A DNA stretch of 6,554 nucleotides, taken from NCBI GenBank assembly GCA_964362485.1, contig CAYIEX010000094.1, positions 1 through 6,554 on the forward strand, given 5' to 3'. This document shows positions 1 through 5,322 of this stretch, one piece after another. The stretch is from CAMAVK01 sp964362485. Lineage in GTDB: Archaea; Nanobdellota; Nanobdellia; Woesearchaeales; GW2011-AR9. Position 1 is the stretch's first letter, and the number at the start of each line of letters is the position of its first letter. The notes under the pieces are model-generated. The model was not told the origin of the DNA. It searched no databases and saw only the letters and a program-made list of their open reading frames with translations. Made by a program: the position numbers and the translations under genes.

Positions 1-1
1 C

Positions 2-463
2 GCCGTAGACCGTCACAGTGAGAATTTTCTCAGTGAGAGACTTATAATCATTCCTCAACCCATGACCAAATAAAATGGGTGGTTTTATTCCAGACAAATT
101 GAGTGTTTGATCGTTATTGCCATCAAGATACGCGATCCTGATCAGATGCGTTAGCGTTGCACCAAGGATTATGGGGTACGTACTGCAATTTTCATAGGCG
201 ATACTTGATCTTATGAAACCCTCAATTTCCTTCTCACCGAAAACAGGTAGTTTGGAGTCTAGTAAGAACCGGTGGCAATTGGCAAATAAGTTGTAATATT
301 CTATAACTCGGGTATCTGTAAGTATAGGGTAACGTCTACATAACGTATCAAATTTATCAAAGAGAGTGTTTGTTTTGCCGTTAGAAGATGGTTTGGGTAT
401 TGCTGGGAGGTTGTTTGGTTTGTAGTCCGGTTTAAATGGGTTCATCGCAGTTGTTATTTTCAT
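2..463 (-). CDS. Paralogue I: 5' part of a further family member, cut by the window edge
   Basis: No stop occurs between the ATG at 463 and the left edge, giving 154 residues. GGAG lies six bases upstream and the ATG overlaps the stop of H as ATGA. The protein begins M-K-I-T-T-A-M and has N-P-F-K-P-D-Y-K-P at 8-16, a Pro/Ser-rich linker and D-K-F-D at 36-39. The core shows K-E-I-E-G-F-I (78-84), Y-E (90-91), a Leu/Ile-rich helix, A-Y-L-D-G (111-115) and S-G-I-K-P-P (124-129). The last visible residues, I-L-T-V-T-V-Y-G, match the first solenoid strand of the other members (compare L-E-V-I-I-x-G). The coils and tail lie beyond the window. It is the most diverged at the N-terminus, but membership is clear from the ordered motifs. 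Function unknown. Confidence 0.88.
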   Translation of the reverse strand, partial: MKITTAMNPFKPDYKPNNLPAIPKPSSNGKTNTLFDKFDTLCRRYPILTDTRVIEYYNLFANCHRFLLDSKLPVFGEKEIEGFIRSSIAYENCSTYPIILGATLTHLIRIAYLDGNNDQTLNLSGIKPPILFGHGLRNDYKSLTEKILTVTVYG

Positions 464-473
464 ACGCATCTCC
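460..473 (-). promoter_or_regulatory. H/I junction: shortened ribosome binding site plus ATGA overlap
   Basis: GGAG (470..473) lies six bases before the ATG of I at 463..461; the TGA of H is 462..460. The GGAG is shifted by one base relative to the codons, so H ends R-R-C-V instead of Gly-Gly-x-x. Confidence 0.8.
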
Positions 474-1188
474 GTTTGATTTCATCCTTTGCTCGTTGCC
501 AGATTTGGTCAAATTCCTGTTGTGGATATTCTCTATATTTGAGATTTGGCCATTTTATGGATGGATGTTGGCTGTCAGGGTAGTGAAAAGTCGATTGACC
601 CTCATGGGATATTACGTTGCGGGAATCTAATTTTTGGCAATAGATGTTGGAGCCCCATGTGGCCCAACCACAAAATTGGTTCGCAATCTCCGTGTAATAA
701 TTGCCTGCACTACAAAATGAGAAGAGGTTGTCATCCACGGGTCCTAAGACCATGATGGTTGGTTTAACCTTTGTAATACCAGAATCATATCCAATTCTAC
801 TGCAGAAATGACGCAAATTTTTGATACCGTGGAGATCGAAGAGGAAGTTGTCAAAACCATTGCTCACTGCGTTAGCGATGAGTTTGCTGGCGAATAAACC
901 TGTGATGTGGGAATAATGGTTCCGCTGTTCATACGATATGGTGGAGTGTAAGAATAACTGAATCTCAGAAGGTTTTAGAACGTAATCTAAAGAGCATAAT
1001 TTACTCCATCCCTCATTGCCAAATTGCAATTCACTAAGAAGATCATCGGGATTGTCTAAGAAATACTCATAGTCTGCATAGACTGACGAACAATGGGTTG
1101 ATATAGTGGAAAGATCCTTGCTCTTTGGCGATGGTTGGTAACCGGGAGGGAAAGGTCCATTTGCCATTTCTAGCTGGGTAGGATTCAT
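460..1188 (-). CDS. Paralogue H: complete, short and diverged family member (242 aa)
   Basis: The start at 1188 has GGAGG six bases upstream and the ATGA overlap with G; an in-frame ATG at 1245 would add 19 residues encoded inside the end of G and is rejected. N-G-P-F-P-P-G-Y-Q-P-S-P lies at 10-21; no S-K-F-D follows. The core has P-S-E-I-Q-L-F-L (73-80), Y-E (86-87), T-G (96-97) and V-S-N-G (108-111), but the L-K-P-L element is altered to G-I-K-N-L (121-125). Coils at about 143-160 and 162-179 are recognisable, with N-Y-Y-T-E-I and F-C-G (C173 at coil position 12), and S-N-I-Y and S-T-F-H-Y mark later turns. The tail keeps F-D-Q-I-W230 but ends E-I-K-R-R-C-V, with no F-G-G; the following start uses GGAG read in another phase. 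Function unknown. Confidence 0.9.
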   Translation of the reverse strand: MNPTQLEMANGPFPPGYQPSPKSKDLSTISTHCSSVYADYEYFLDNPDDLLSELQFGNEGWSKLCSLDYVLKPSEIQLFLHSTISYEQRNHYSHITGLFASKLIANAVSNGFDNFLFDLHGIKNLRHFCSRIGYDSGITKVKPTIMVLGPVDDNLFSFCSAGNYYTEIANQFCGWATWGSNIYCQKLDSRNVISHEGQSTFHYPDSQHPSIKWPNLKYREYPQQEFDQIWQRAKDEIKRRCV

Positions 1189-1199
1189 TCTTTTCCTCC
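1185..1199 (-). promoter_or_regulatory. G/H junction: ribosome binding site plus ATGA overlap
   Basis: GGAGG (1195..1199) lies six bases before the ATG of H at 1188..1186; the TGA of G is 1187..1185. The bases encode the tail of G, F-G-G-K-E. Confidence 0.9.
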
Positions 1200-2069
1200 A
1201 AACAATTCTTCTAGCTTTTGCTGGATTGGTGCTGCCGGAGCCCACAGTTTTTCAAATTCATCTTGATAATGGAATAGAATTTGGGCATTACTTTCGCCTT
1301 TGTGAGCATTTTGATAAAAAAGTTCCGATGAAGTTATTACATTAGTTTGATAATTACTAGTATGGTGGACGTATCGTTCGTTCGGTCCATTGGCTTGATA
1401 AAATCCCCAAGCTTCTGAATTAGCTTCTGAATTAGATTGGCCTGACTTTCGGATGATAATCGCAGTCTCAAAGGGAACTGTTGTAAAACCACGATTATAG
1501 TACCACGTTTCAGGTGTTTGGTATACGGCGATTATACCATCTGCATAACTCCCGAAATTGTCTCCTGCTTTTTCCACAAGCGCACAGGTATCTGCATAGT
1601 AAAATGCCGAATCGCCTACGGCACCCCTGATTATAAGCTCCAGTGGTACTTTTTTTACTGGTGTCTGAAGCCGATATCCAAAATAGTTGAATGGCTTAAG
1701 ACCTGTCAGATCAAGTGAAACAGATATTGATCGTTCTTGATGCATATTGTTAAGAAGTCTTGAGGAAATGACACTCATGACGATAGAGTATCGAGAATAA
1801 TGCTCAAGACCGGAACTTATTTGCAGGTATTCTTGTAATTCAGGAGGATGTAATATTGTGGTACAGTCCGTGAGATCCTCATAAAGTATATTCCTACAGA
1901 GTTGGAGACCAACATTAGGATTGCGCTTTTCGTATTTATTGCATATTTTTTCAGCGAGTGTGACAAGATCACGGAGTTTTGAATTAGTTGTTGGAGGAAC
2001 TGGCTTTGGTTTAGTTGAAAGTGTGAATCCTCGGTTAAATGGACTTCCGTCCATATGTGCTTCAATCAT
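1185..2069 (-). CDS. Paralogue G: complete, longest family member, short-solenoid subtype (294 aa)
   Basis: The start at 2069 follows GGAGG by six bases and overlaps the stop of F as ATGA. The N-terminal motif is G-S-P-F-N-R-G-F (8-15), followed by a Lys/Pro-rich linker and S-K-L (30-32). The core is diverged: P-E-L-Q-E-Y-L replaces the usual E-I-Q-x-F-L, L-E stands for Y-E (88-89), and the A-H-N-x-G element is replaced by N-M-H-Q-E-R (108-113), while G-L-K-P-F (123-127) is kept. Coils at 143-160 and 161-178 carry I-I-R-G-A-V-G-D and V-E-K-A-G-D; then G-I-I-A-V-Y-Q-T (178-185) matches F. A 12-base tandem duplication gives N-S-E-A twice (213-220). The tail E-F-E-K-L-W276-A-P-A ends in L-F-G-G-K-E. 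The loss of A-H-N-x-G suggests this member may have lost or changed whatever that element does. Function unknown. Confidence 0.92.
   Translation of the reverse strand: MIEAHMDGSPFNRGFTLSTKPKPVPPTTNSKLRDLVTLAEKICNKYEKRNPNVGLQLCRNILYEDLTDCTTILHPPELQEYLQISSGLEHYSRYSIVMSVISSRLLNNMHQERSISVSLDLTGLKPFNYFGYRLQTPVKKVPLELIIRGAVGDSAFYYADTCALVEKAGDNFGSYADGIIAVYQTPETWYYNRGFTTVPFETAIIIRKSGQSNSEANSEAWGFYQANGPNERYVHHTSNYQTNVITSSELFYQNAHKGESNAQILFHYQDEFEKLWAPAAPIQQKLEELFGGKE
1411..1434 (-). repeat. 12-base perfect tandem duplication in gene G
   Basis: The + strand unit gcttctgaatta occurs twice back to back (1411..1422 and 1423..1434). In frame it encodes N-S-E-A N-S-E-A at residues 213-220 of G. It looks like a recent slippage-type duplication in a variable loop, and it preserves the frame. 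Confidence 0.85.
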
Positions 2070-2080
2070 TGGTGACCTCC
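2066..2080 (-). promoter_or_regulatory. F/G junction: ribosome binding site plus ATGA overlap
   Basis: GGAGG (2076..2080) lies six bases before the ATG of G at 2069..2067; the TGA of F is 2068..2066. The bases encode the tail of F, F-G-G-H-Q. Confidence 0.9.
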
Positions 2081-2905
2081 GAAGAGTTTATTGAGCCGCT
2101 CAAAGTAGGGAATGGATTGCTGCCAACGACTTTCAAAATCAACAGTGGGTATCTTTTGTATCTTTTGTATCATTCTTCGTTCATTATTTACCCACGCTAC
2201 AACAGAGTCATCCTTCGTTACTAGGCTGCGTCCTTCTGCTATGTTATTTGTTTGGCTAATCATCTTGTCGCCAAACGGTAAAGAATAAAATGTTAGACCC
2301 TGTTTCTCGTTAGCCATTCTTACAACTGAACAATACTGCTCTTTAGGAAAAGAGAGATTGTAAGCGTCAGTTGTTTGATGTACGGCAAGTGTTCCAGAGA
2401 TATTAACTGTGACTAGGCCTAATCGCTCGCAATAGAAACTGCCTTTTGATTTCAAAAAAGATAAAGAACCTACTTCACCGTGAACAATAATTTCTAAATC
2501 AGCATTGCCATCCTTTTTTATCAATGACGCAAAGTTCATGATTGGTTTAAGAGCAGTGAGATCAAAACAAAATTTTCTATCTCCATGATTATAGGCATTG
2601 TTAATCAGTGAAGAGATGATATTACCCATATTTTCACCATAGTAGGGGAGATTTTCGTATGCTGTACTCAGGGTGAGAAATTGCTGAATTTCATCAGGGG
2701 TGAGGAGATAGGATGTTAATTTTTGATTACTTTGCGTCCAAAAATCGGTACCATCCCGTTCACGAGAGCATATTTTTTGAGCAAGATCAGGAAGAGAGTC
2801 AAATTTAGAGGAAGTAATGATTCCATTTGGGTGGGGAGATTTTTGATAGGTTGGTCCAAATGGTCCATTCATATTTACAAGTCCGGTTTGGGGTTGAGGA
2901 ATCAT
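2066..2905 (-). CDS. Paralogue F: complete family member, short-solenoid subtype (279 aa)
   Basis: The start at 2905 forms the ATGA overlap with E and puts the N-terminal motif (N-G-P-F-G-P-T-Y, 13-20) at the usual distance. The ribosome binding site is weak, only GAGAG about nine bases upstream, so the in-frame ATG at 2947 cannot be wholly excluded. S-K-F-D is at 33-36. The core has D-E-I-Q-Q-F-L (71-77), Y-E (83-84), A-Y-N-H-G (104-108) and L-K-P-I (119-122). Two coils (137-154 with V-H-G-E-V-G, and 155-171) lead into G-T-L-A-V-H-Q-T (171-178), nearly the same as in G. Residues 180-250 lack clear coils. A 9-base tandem duplication encodes I-Q-K-I-Q-K near residues 246-251. The tail is D-F-E-S-R-W261 and ends L-F-G-G-H-Q. 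No membrane segment is seen. Function unknown. Confidence 0.92.
   Translation of the reverse strand: MIPQPQTGLVNMNGPFGPTYQKSPHPNGIITSSKFDSLPDLAQKICSRERDGTDFWTQSNQKLTSYLLTPDEIQQFLTLSTAYENLPYYGENMGNIISSLINNAYNHGDRKFCFDLTALKPIMNFASLIKKDGNADLEIIVHGEVGSLSFLKSKGSFYCERLGLVTVNISGTLAVHQTTDAYNLSFPKEQYCSVVRMANEKQGLTFYSLPFGDKMISQTNNIAEGRSLVTKDDSVVAWVNNERRMIQKIQKIPTVDFESRWQQSIPYFERLNKLFGGHQ
2150..2167 (-). repeat. 9-base perfect tandem duplication in gene F
   Basis: The + strand unit tatcttttg occurs twice (2150..2158, 2159..2167), followed by a partial tat. In frame it encodes I-Q-K I-Q-K I near residues 246-252 of F, just before the C-terminal helix. Confidence 0.8.
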
Positions 2906-2919
2906 CGTTTTAGTCTCTC
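2902..2919 (-). promoter_or_regulatory. E/F junction: ATGA overlap with only a weak ribosome binding site
   Basis: The ATG of F (2905..2903) overlaps the TGA of E (2904..2902), but no GGAGG is present. The best purine run is GAGAG at 2915..2919, nine bases upstream. E correspondingly ends H-E-R-L-K-R without Gly-Gly. Translation of F may depend more on coupling from E than at the other junctions. Confidence 0.6.
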
Positions 2920-3762
2920 GTGAGCTGGTGCCCAGTGGTGCTCCCATTCTTCGGGTGAAAGCATACTGGCTGTTCTTGTACTTCTACCGCGGAATTGTCT
3001 TTTTAAGATTTTGTAGATTTTTTCATTCGCGGTGTGAAAATGACAATTTTTACTTTTGAAAGCGTATGTTCCAGGTATATTTTTGTAATATTGCCGAGAA
3101 CCAATTTCTGTGAAATAGAAATTTGTATTTTTGGCAAAACTGGCACAACTAGATCCTGCTTCTGTAATGTAATACGTTGCGTGTTCACTATCCATGGCAC
3201 AATATTCACCCGCGTGGTTGATATAATATGTGCCGCCCATCGAGTGTTTGAAAAGATAATCACCTGCTTGCTCTATAAAATAGCGGCCTCCAACTGAAAA
3301 CAATCCACAATAAGTACCGCTGTTCCCACGCAGTATTATTTCTAATGATCCTTTGGTTCTTTCTTTGAGTTCATAGCAAAGGAAGTTAAGGGGTTTAATT
3401 TCCCGACAATCAATTTCAAAATTATTTTGGCCATTATTGTGGGCGTGCTGGATGAGTATCGTTGTAAATGTTCCAGTAACATCGCAGTAGTGAGGTATAT
3501 CTTCAAAAACTTGGGTGGCACGCAGAAACTTTTGTATCTCCGTGGTGTTTAGATTTGTATTGTTAAGACTAATATTTGAATTTCTGAGGTGAAGTGCATT
3601 GGGACGATTAGGGAAGGAGTGTAACTTCTCTAAATATTGATGGAGCAAATTATCTAATTGTTCATCTCTTTGTTGGGGGAGGTCTGGTTTAGAACTTACA
3701 GTATAACTTCTAGGAAATGGTCCGGCCATCGCGGCACTTACTTCTAGAGGACCTTCAATCAT
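2902..3762 (-). CDS. Paralogue E: complete family member with the clearest 18-residue solenoid (286 aa)
   Basis: The start at 3762 is chosen from the ATGA overlap with D and the purine-rich GGGGGAAGG just upstream; an in-frame ATG at 3813 is too deep in D. A-G-P-F-P-R-S-Y lies at 13-20. The S-K-F-D motif is missing here (S-S-K-P-D instead). The core has T-E-I-Q-K-F-L (74-80), F-E (86-87), T-G (96-97), H-A-H-N-N-G (106-111) and I-K-P-L (122-125). Coils then run at 140-157, 159-176, 177-194, 195-212 and 213-230. The glycine of [AI]-G recurs at 167, 185, 203 and 221 and aromatics at 162, 180, 198 and 216, all exactly 18 apart. C188 and C206 stack at coil position 12. A final S-K-N-x-x-F turn lies at 237-242. 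The tail is E-E-W-E-H-H-W-A-P-A, then H-E-R-L-K-R, with no F-G-G. Function unknown; a beta-helix fold is likely. Confidence 0.93.
   Translation of the reverse strand: MIEGPLEVSAAMAGPFPRSYTVSSKPDLPQQRDEQLDNLLHQYLEKLHSFPNRPNALHLRNSNISLNNTNLNTTEIQKFLRATQVFEDIPHYCDVTGTFTTILIQHAHNNGQNNFEIDCREIKPLNFLCYELKERTKGSLEIILRGNSGTYCGLFSVGGRYFIEQAGDYLFKHSMGGTYYINHAGEYCAMDSEHATYYITEAGSSCASFAKNTNFYFTEIGSRQYYKNIPGTYAFKSKNCHFHTANEKIYKILKRQFRGRSTRTASMLSPEEWEHHWAPAHERLKR
3073..3345 (-). repeat. Protein solenoid repeat in E: five coils, four in exact 18-residue register
   Basis: Residues 140-230. After a first coil with I-I-L-R-G, four coils align without gaps on x-x-[YF]-[YF]-[IF]-x-x-[AI]-G, with glycines 167, 185, 203 and 221. 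The pattern of a hydrophobic strand, Gly near the turn, then a small/Cys pair resembles the beta-helix of the glutamate synthase GXGXG domain (inference from memory of that family). Confidence 0.85.
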
Positions 3763-3773
3763 CGCCTTCCCCC
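3759..3773 (-). promoter_or_regulatory. D/E junction: variant ribosome binding site plus ATGA overlap
   Basis: GGGGG (3769..3773) stands exactly where other junctions have GGAGG, six bases before the ATG of E at 3762..3760, and is followed by AAGG, which could pair instead. The TGA of D is 3761..3759. D still ends Gly-Gly-x-x. Confidence 0.8.
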
Positions 3774-4466
3774 GATTATTTCTGCTTTGACGGTATTCCA
3801 CGTTGTATCCCAATCGCTTTGTGATAGAAGCGTGACGAGATTATTTTTTGATCTAATCCATTTTGCGAAGGCGCGATCAGGTGTGTACACCTGAATATCC
3901 CTCGCGAAGAAGGGGCCATCGTAGGTAATGTTATTGGCATAGACAGTTATGTTTTTGGAGTTAAACCCGCAGGACCATTCTCCTTTATCGCAATAATAGA
4001 TACCTTTGTATGCCTGATCAGCGAAACCATAAATCTCATTACCTTCAACCATGACCCGTAACGATTGCCCTTCCCTCTCGCTCATATGGCGAGCAAAGTT
4101 ATCAAGCGGTTTTAAAGTTGAAAAATCGAAATAAAAATCATTTTCACCATTCTCATGGGAGCGTTGCATGAGAGCAGTGAGAAATATTCCAGTTATGATT
4201 GGATACTGCTCACGTGTCTCATAGCTTTGCGTCAGAACAGCAAATTCTTGAATTTCGGTTGCGGTGATGGAAGTATCTTTAAGATGCTTTAAGATGGTAG
4301 AATGCTGGGTATCAACATTTATAACCCAACTAAATTGGTATTGATAGTCATACCAAAACAAGATTTCATCAAATTTAGATGGGTGAGTAGGGACTTTTTT
4401 AGGTGTTGGAGATGGTCTATAGGTTGGTTTGAAAGGTCCTTTGTTGATTTCAAGTTCGAGGGTCAT
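3759..4466 (-). CDS. Paralogue D: complete, shortest family member, multi-coil subtype (235 aa)
   Basis: The start at 4466 is fixed by GGAGG six bases upstream and the ATGA overlap with C; a longer in-frame start at 4520 is rejected. The protein opens M-T-L-E-L-E like C, has G-P-F-K-P-T-Y (10-16) with a long Pro/Ser-rich stretch, then S-K-F-D (30-33). The core has T-E-I-Q-E-F (70-75), Y-E (82-83), T-G (92-93), S-H-E-N-G (103-107) and L-K-P-L (118-121). Coils start at 155, 173 and 191, with tyrosines 158, 176 and 194 exactly 18 apart; C166 sits at coil position 12. The shorter length reflects fewer coils and a short C-terminal region. The tail keeps W223 but lacks W-x-P-A and the Phe, ending I-I-G-G-R-R, where the Gly codons give GGGGG upstream of E. 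C and D share the most similar N-termini and may be sister duplicates. Function unknown. Confidence 0.92.
   Translation of the reverse strand: MTLELEINKGPFKPTYRPSPTPKKVPTHPSKFDEILFWYDYQYQFSWVINVDTQHSTILKHLKDTSITATEIQEFAVLTQSYETREQYPIITGIFLTALMQRSHENGENDFYFDFSTLKPLDNFARHMSEREGQSLRVMVEGNEIYGFADQAYKGIYYCDKGEWSCGFNSKNITVYANNITYDGPFFARDIQVYTPDRAFAKWIRSKNNLVTLLSQSDWDTTWNTVKAEIIGGRR
3885..4004 (-). repeat. Protein solenoid repeat in D: two full coils plus the start of a third
   Basis: Residues 155-194: coil openings G-I-Y-Y, I-T-V-Y and I-Q-V-Y with tyrosines 158, 176 and 194. It is the shortest of the multi-coil solenoids here, in keeping with the short protein. Confidence 0.75.
4277..4296 (-). 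repeat. 10-base tandem direct repeat in gene D
   Basis: The + strand unit ctttaagatg occurs twice (4277..4286, 4287..4296), encoding I-L-K-H-L-K-D in the variable region of D ahead of E-I-Q. Ten is not a multiple of three, so the copies are read in different phases. A recent insertion would have shifted the frame, so this may be chance or part of a compensated change. Confidence 0.55.
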
Positions 4467-4477
4467 GGAAAACCTCC
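4463..4477 (-). promoter_or_regulatory. C/D junction: ribosome binding site plus ATGA overlap
   Basis: GGAGG (4473..4477) lies six bases before the ATG of D at 4466..4464; the TGA of C is 4465..4463. It encodes G-G-F-P at the end of C, preceded by Thr-Arg rather than Leu-Phe, so the Gly-Gly is kept even where the rest of the tail has changed. Confidence 0.9.
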
Positions 4478-5311
4478 GCGAGTGAAGATATCCTCTGCTG
4501 GTTTCCACAGATCTTTCCACTGTTCTTCTCGTATATAACGGACTTCTTGAGCAGAGCCATCTTTAACTTTTGATATGAGTCTTCGATATGATTGGTAACT
4601 GGTGCAATAAAATGAACAGCCCTGACTAAAAAGCGCGAAGTCGGTTGGAGTAGGAACAACTTCGTGCATGTAAATACGAGAATTTTTAGAATGATACGCA
4701 CAGTTGACGCTTTCATTAAGGTACATCGTCACATTCAAAGCATTACTGCAAGGATCATGACCCCCATCACTACAATAGATAATGGCATCTTTTAACCCCT
4801 TGCCCGGTCTTACTGCTTTTTCAATATAGTACGTGCCACCCACACTATTTTCGGCGCAGGCCCTTTCTACTTCTCCCAGAATAGCAACTTCGAGTGAGCA
4901 ATCTTCTTTTTTGATGATACCCATACAAACATAGAGAATTGGTTTGAGCCCATGAAAATTAAGCGTGAATTGCGAGAATCCGGCGTTATGTGACACAGTA
5001 ATTAATCTATTAATTAGAAATCCTGTTGCTTCTCTATAAAAGCGTTCCTGTTCATACAATTGTGATACACGAAGCCATGTTGCGATCTCGGCGGGATTGA
5101 GGACAGTATCAATGGTATTTACTTTTTCAGCAAGAATAGCGTAGTTTATTATTTGATATTTAGAGAGAATCGAGTCCATTGTCATTACATTTCTATAGAT
5201 CAAATTGATGGCATCGAATTTGGATGTCGTAGAATCGGCAGTGACGGGAAAGGCAGGGATTGGTTTAAATGTTGGTTTGAACGGTCCAGTCATCTCAAGC
5301 GGTAAAGTCAT
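4463..5311 (-). CDS. Paralogue C: complete family member, multi-coil subtype (282 aa)
   Basis: The start at 5311 follows GGAGG at a six-base spacing and overlaps the stop of B as ATGA. The protein opens M-T-L-P-L-E-M, with G-P-F-K-P-T-F at 9-15 and S-K-F-D at 30-33. The core reads P-A-E-I (73-76), Y-E (86-87), T-G (96-97), S-H-N-A-G (107-111) and G-L-K-P-I (121-125). A first coil with I-L-G-E-V begins near residue 140. Further coils open G-T-Y-Y-I (159), I-I-Y (177), T-M-Y (195), R-I-Y (212) and S-F-Y (233). Their key tyrosines at 162, 179, 197, 214 and 235 are 17-21 residues apart, so the period is less exact than in A or E. N-C-A (203-205) is one of the recurring Cys-small pairs. The C-terminus has W269-K-P-A-E-D-I-F but ends T-R-G-G-F-P, keeping the Gly-Gly that encodes the ribosome binding site of D. 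Function unknown. Confidence 0.92.
   Translation of the reverse strand: MTLPLEMTGPFKPTFKPIPAFPVTADSTTSKFDAINLIYRNVMTMDSILSKYQIINYAILAEKVNTIDTVLNPAEIATWLRVSQLYEQERFYREATGFLINRLITVSHNAGFSQFTLNFHGLKPILYVCMGIIKKEDCSLEVAILGEVERACAENSVGGTYYIEKAVRPGKGLKDAIIYCSDGGHDPCSNALNVTMYLNESVNCAYHSKNSRIYMHEVVPTPTDFALFSQGCSFYCTSYQSYRRLISKVKDGSAQEVRYIREEQWKDLWKPAEDIFTRGGFP
4607..4840 (-). repeat. Protein solenoid repeat in C: about four coils, imperfect period
   Basis: Residues 158-235 hold coil openings T-Y-Y, I-I-Y, T-M-Y, R-I-Y and S-F-Y, spaced 17, 18, 17 and 21 residues. The last gap contains the insertion V-P-T-P-T-D. Same motif as in A and E but with small length changes. Confidence 0.7.
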
Positions 5312-5322
5312 GACTTACCTCC
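5308..5322 (-). promoter_or_regulatory. B/C junction: ribosome binding site plus ATGA overlap
   Basis: GGAGG (5318..5322) lies six bases before the ATG of C at 5311..5309; the TGA of B is 5310..5308. The same bases encode the tail of B, F-G-G-K-S. Confidence 0.9.

Noticed and set aside
436..755. Two plus-strand open frames (64 and 69 codons) opposite H and I
   Set aside because: They overlap each other and the coding strand of H, which has full family support; no ribosome binding site is seen.
1817..2065. Minus-strand open frame of 82 codons inside G
   Set aside because: It is a shadow frame of G, whose start and N-terminal motif are well supported.
3003..3263. Minus-strand open frame of 86 codons in another phase within E
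   Set aside because: It is an out-of-frame shadow of E; the protein lacks the family motifs and shows no start context.
3034..3297. Plus-strand open frame of 87 codons, antisense to the solenoid region of E
   Set aside because: It lies wholly inside E, has no convincing ribosome binding site, and its open length is explained by the regular codon pattern of the repeats on the other strand.
3073..3345. Left-handed hexapeptide (acyltransferase-type) beta-helix, suggested by the 18-residue period
   Set aside because: Coils of that class show a six-residue sub-repeat with I/L/V in each hexad; here each coil has one aromatic-rich strand and one Gly turn without a clear hexad, so the GXGXG-like right-handed helix fits better. 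Structure prediction would settle it.
4450..4716. Minus-strand open frame of 88 codons overlapping the end of C and start of D
   Set aside because: C in its own frame has the family tail and the D ribosome binding site; this alternative has no family motifs.
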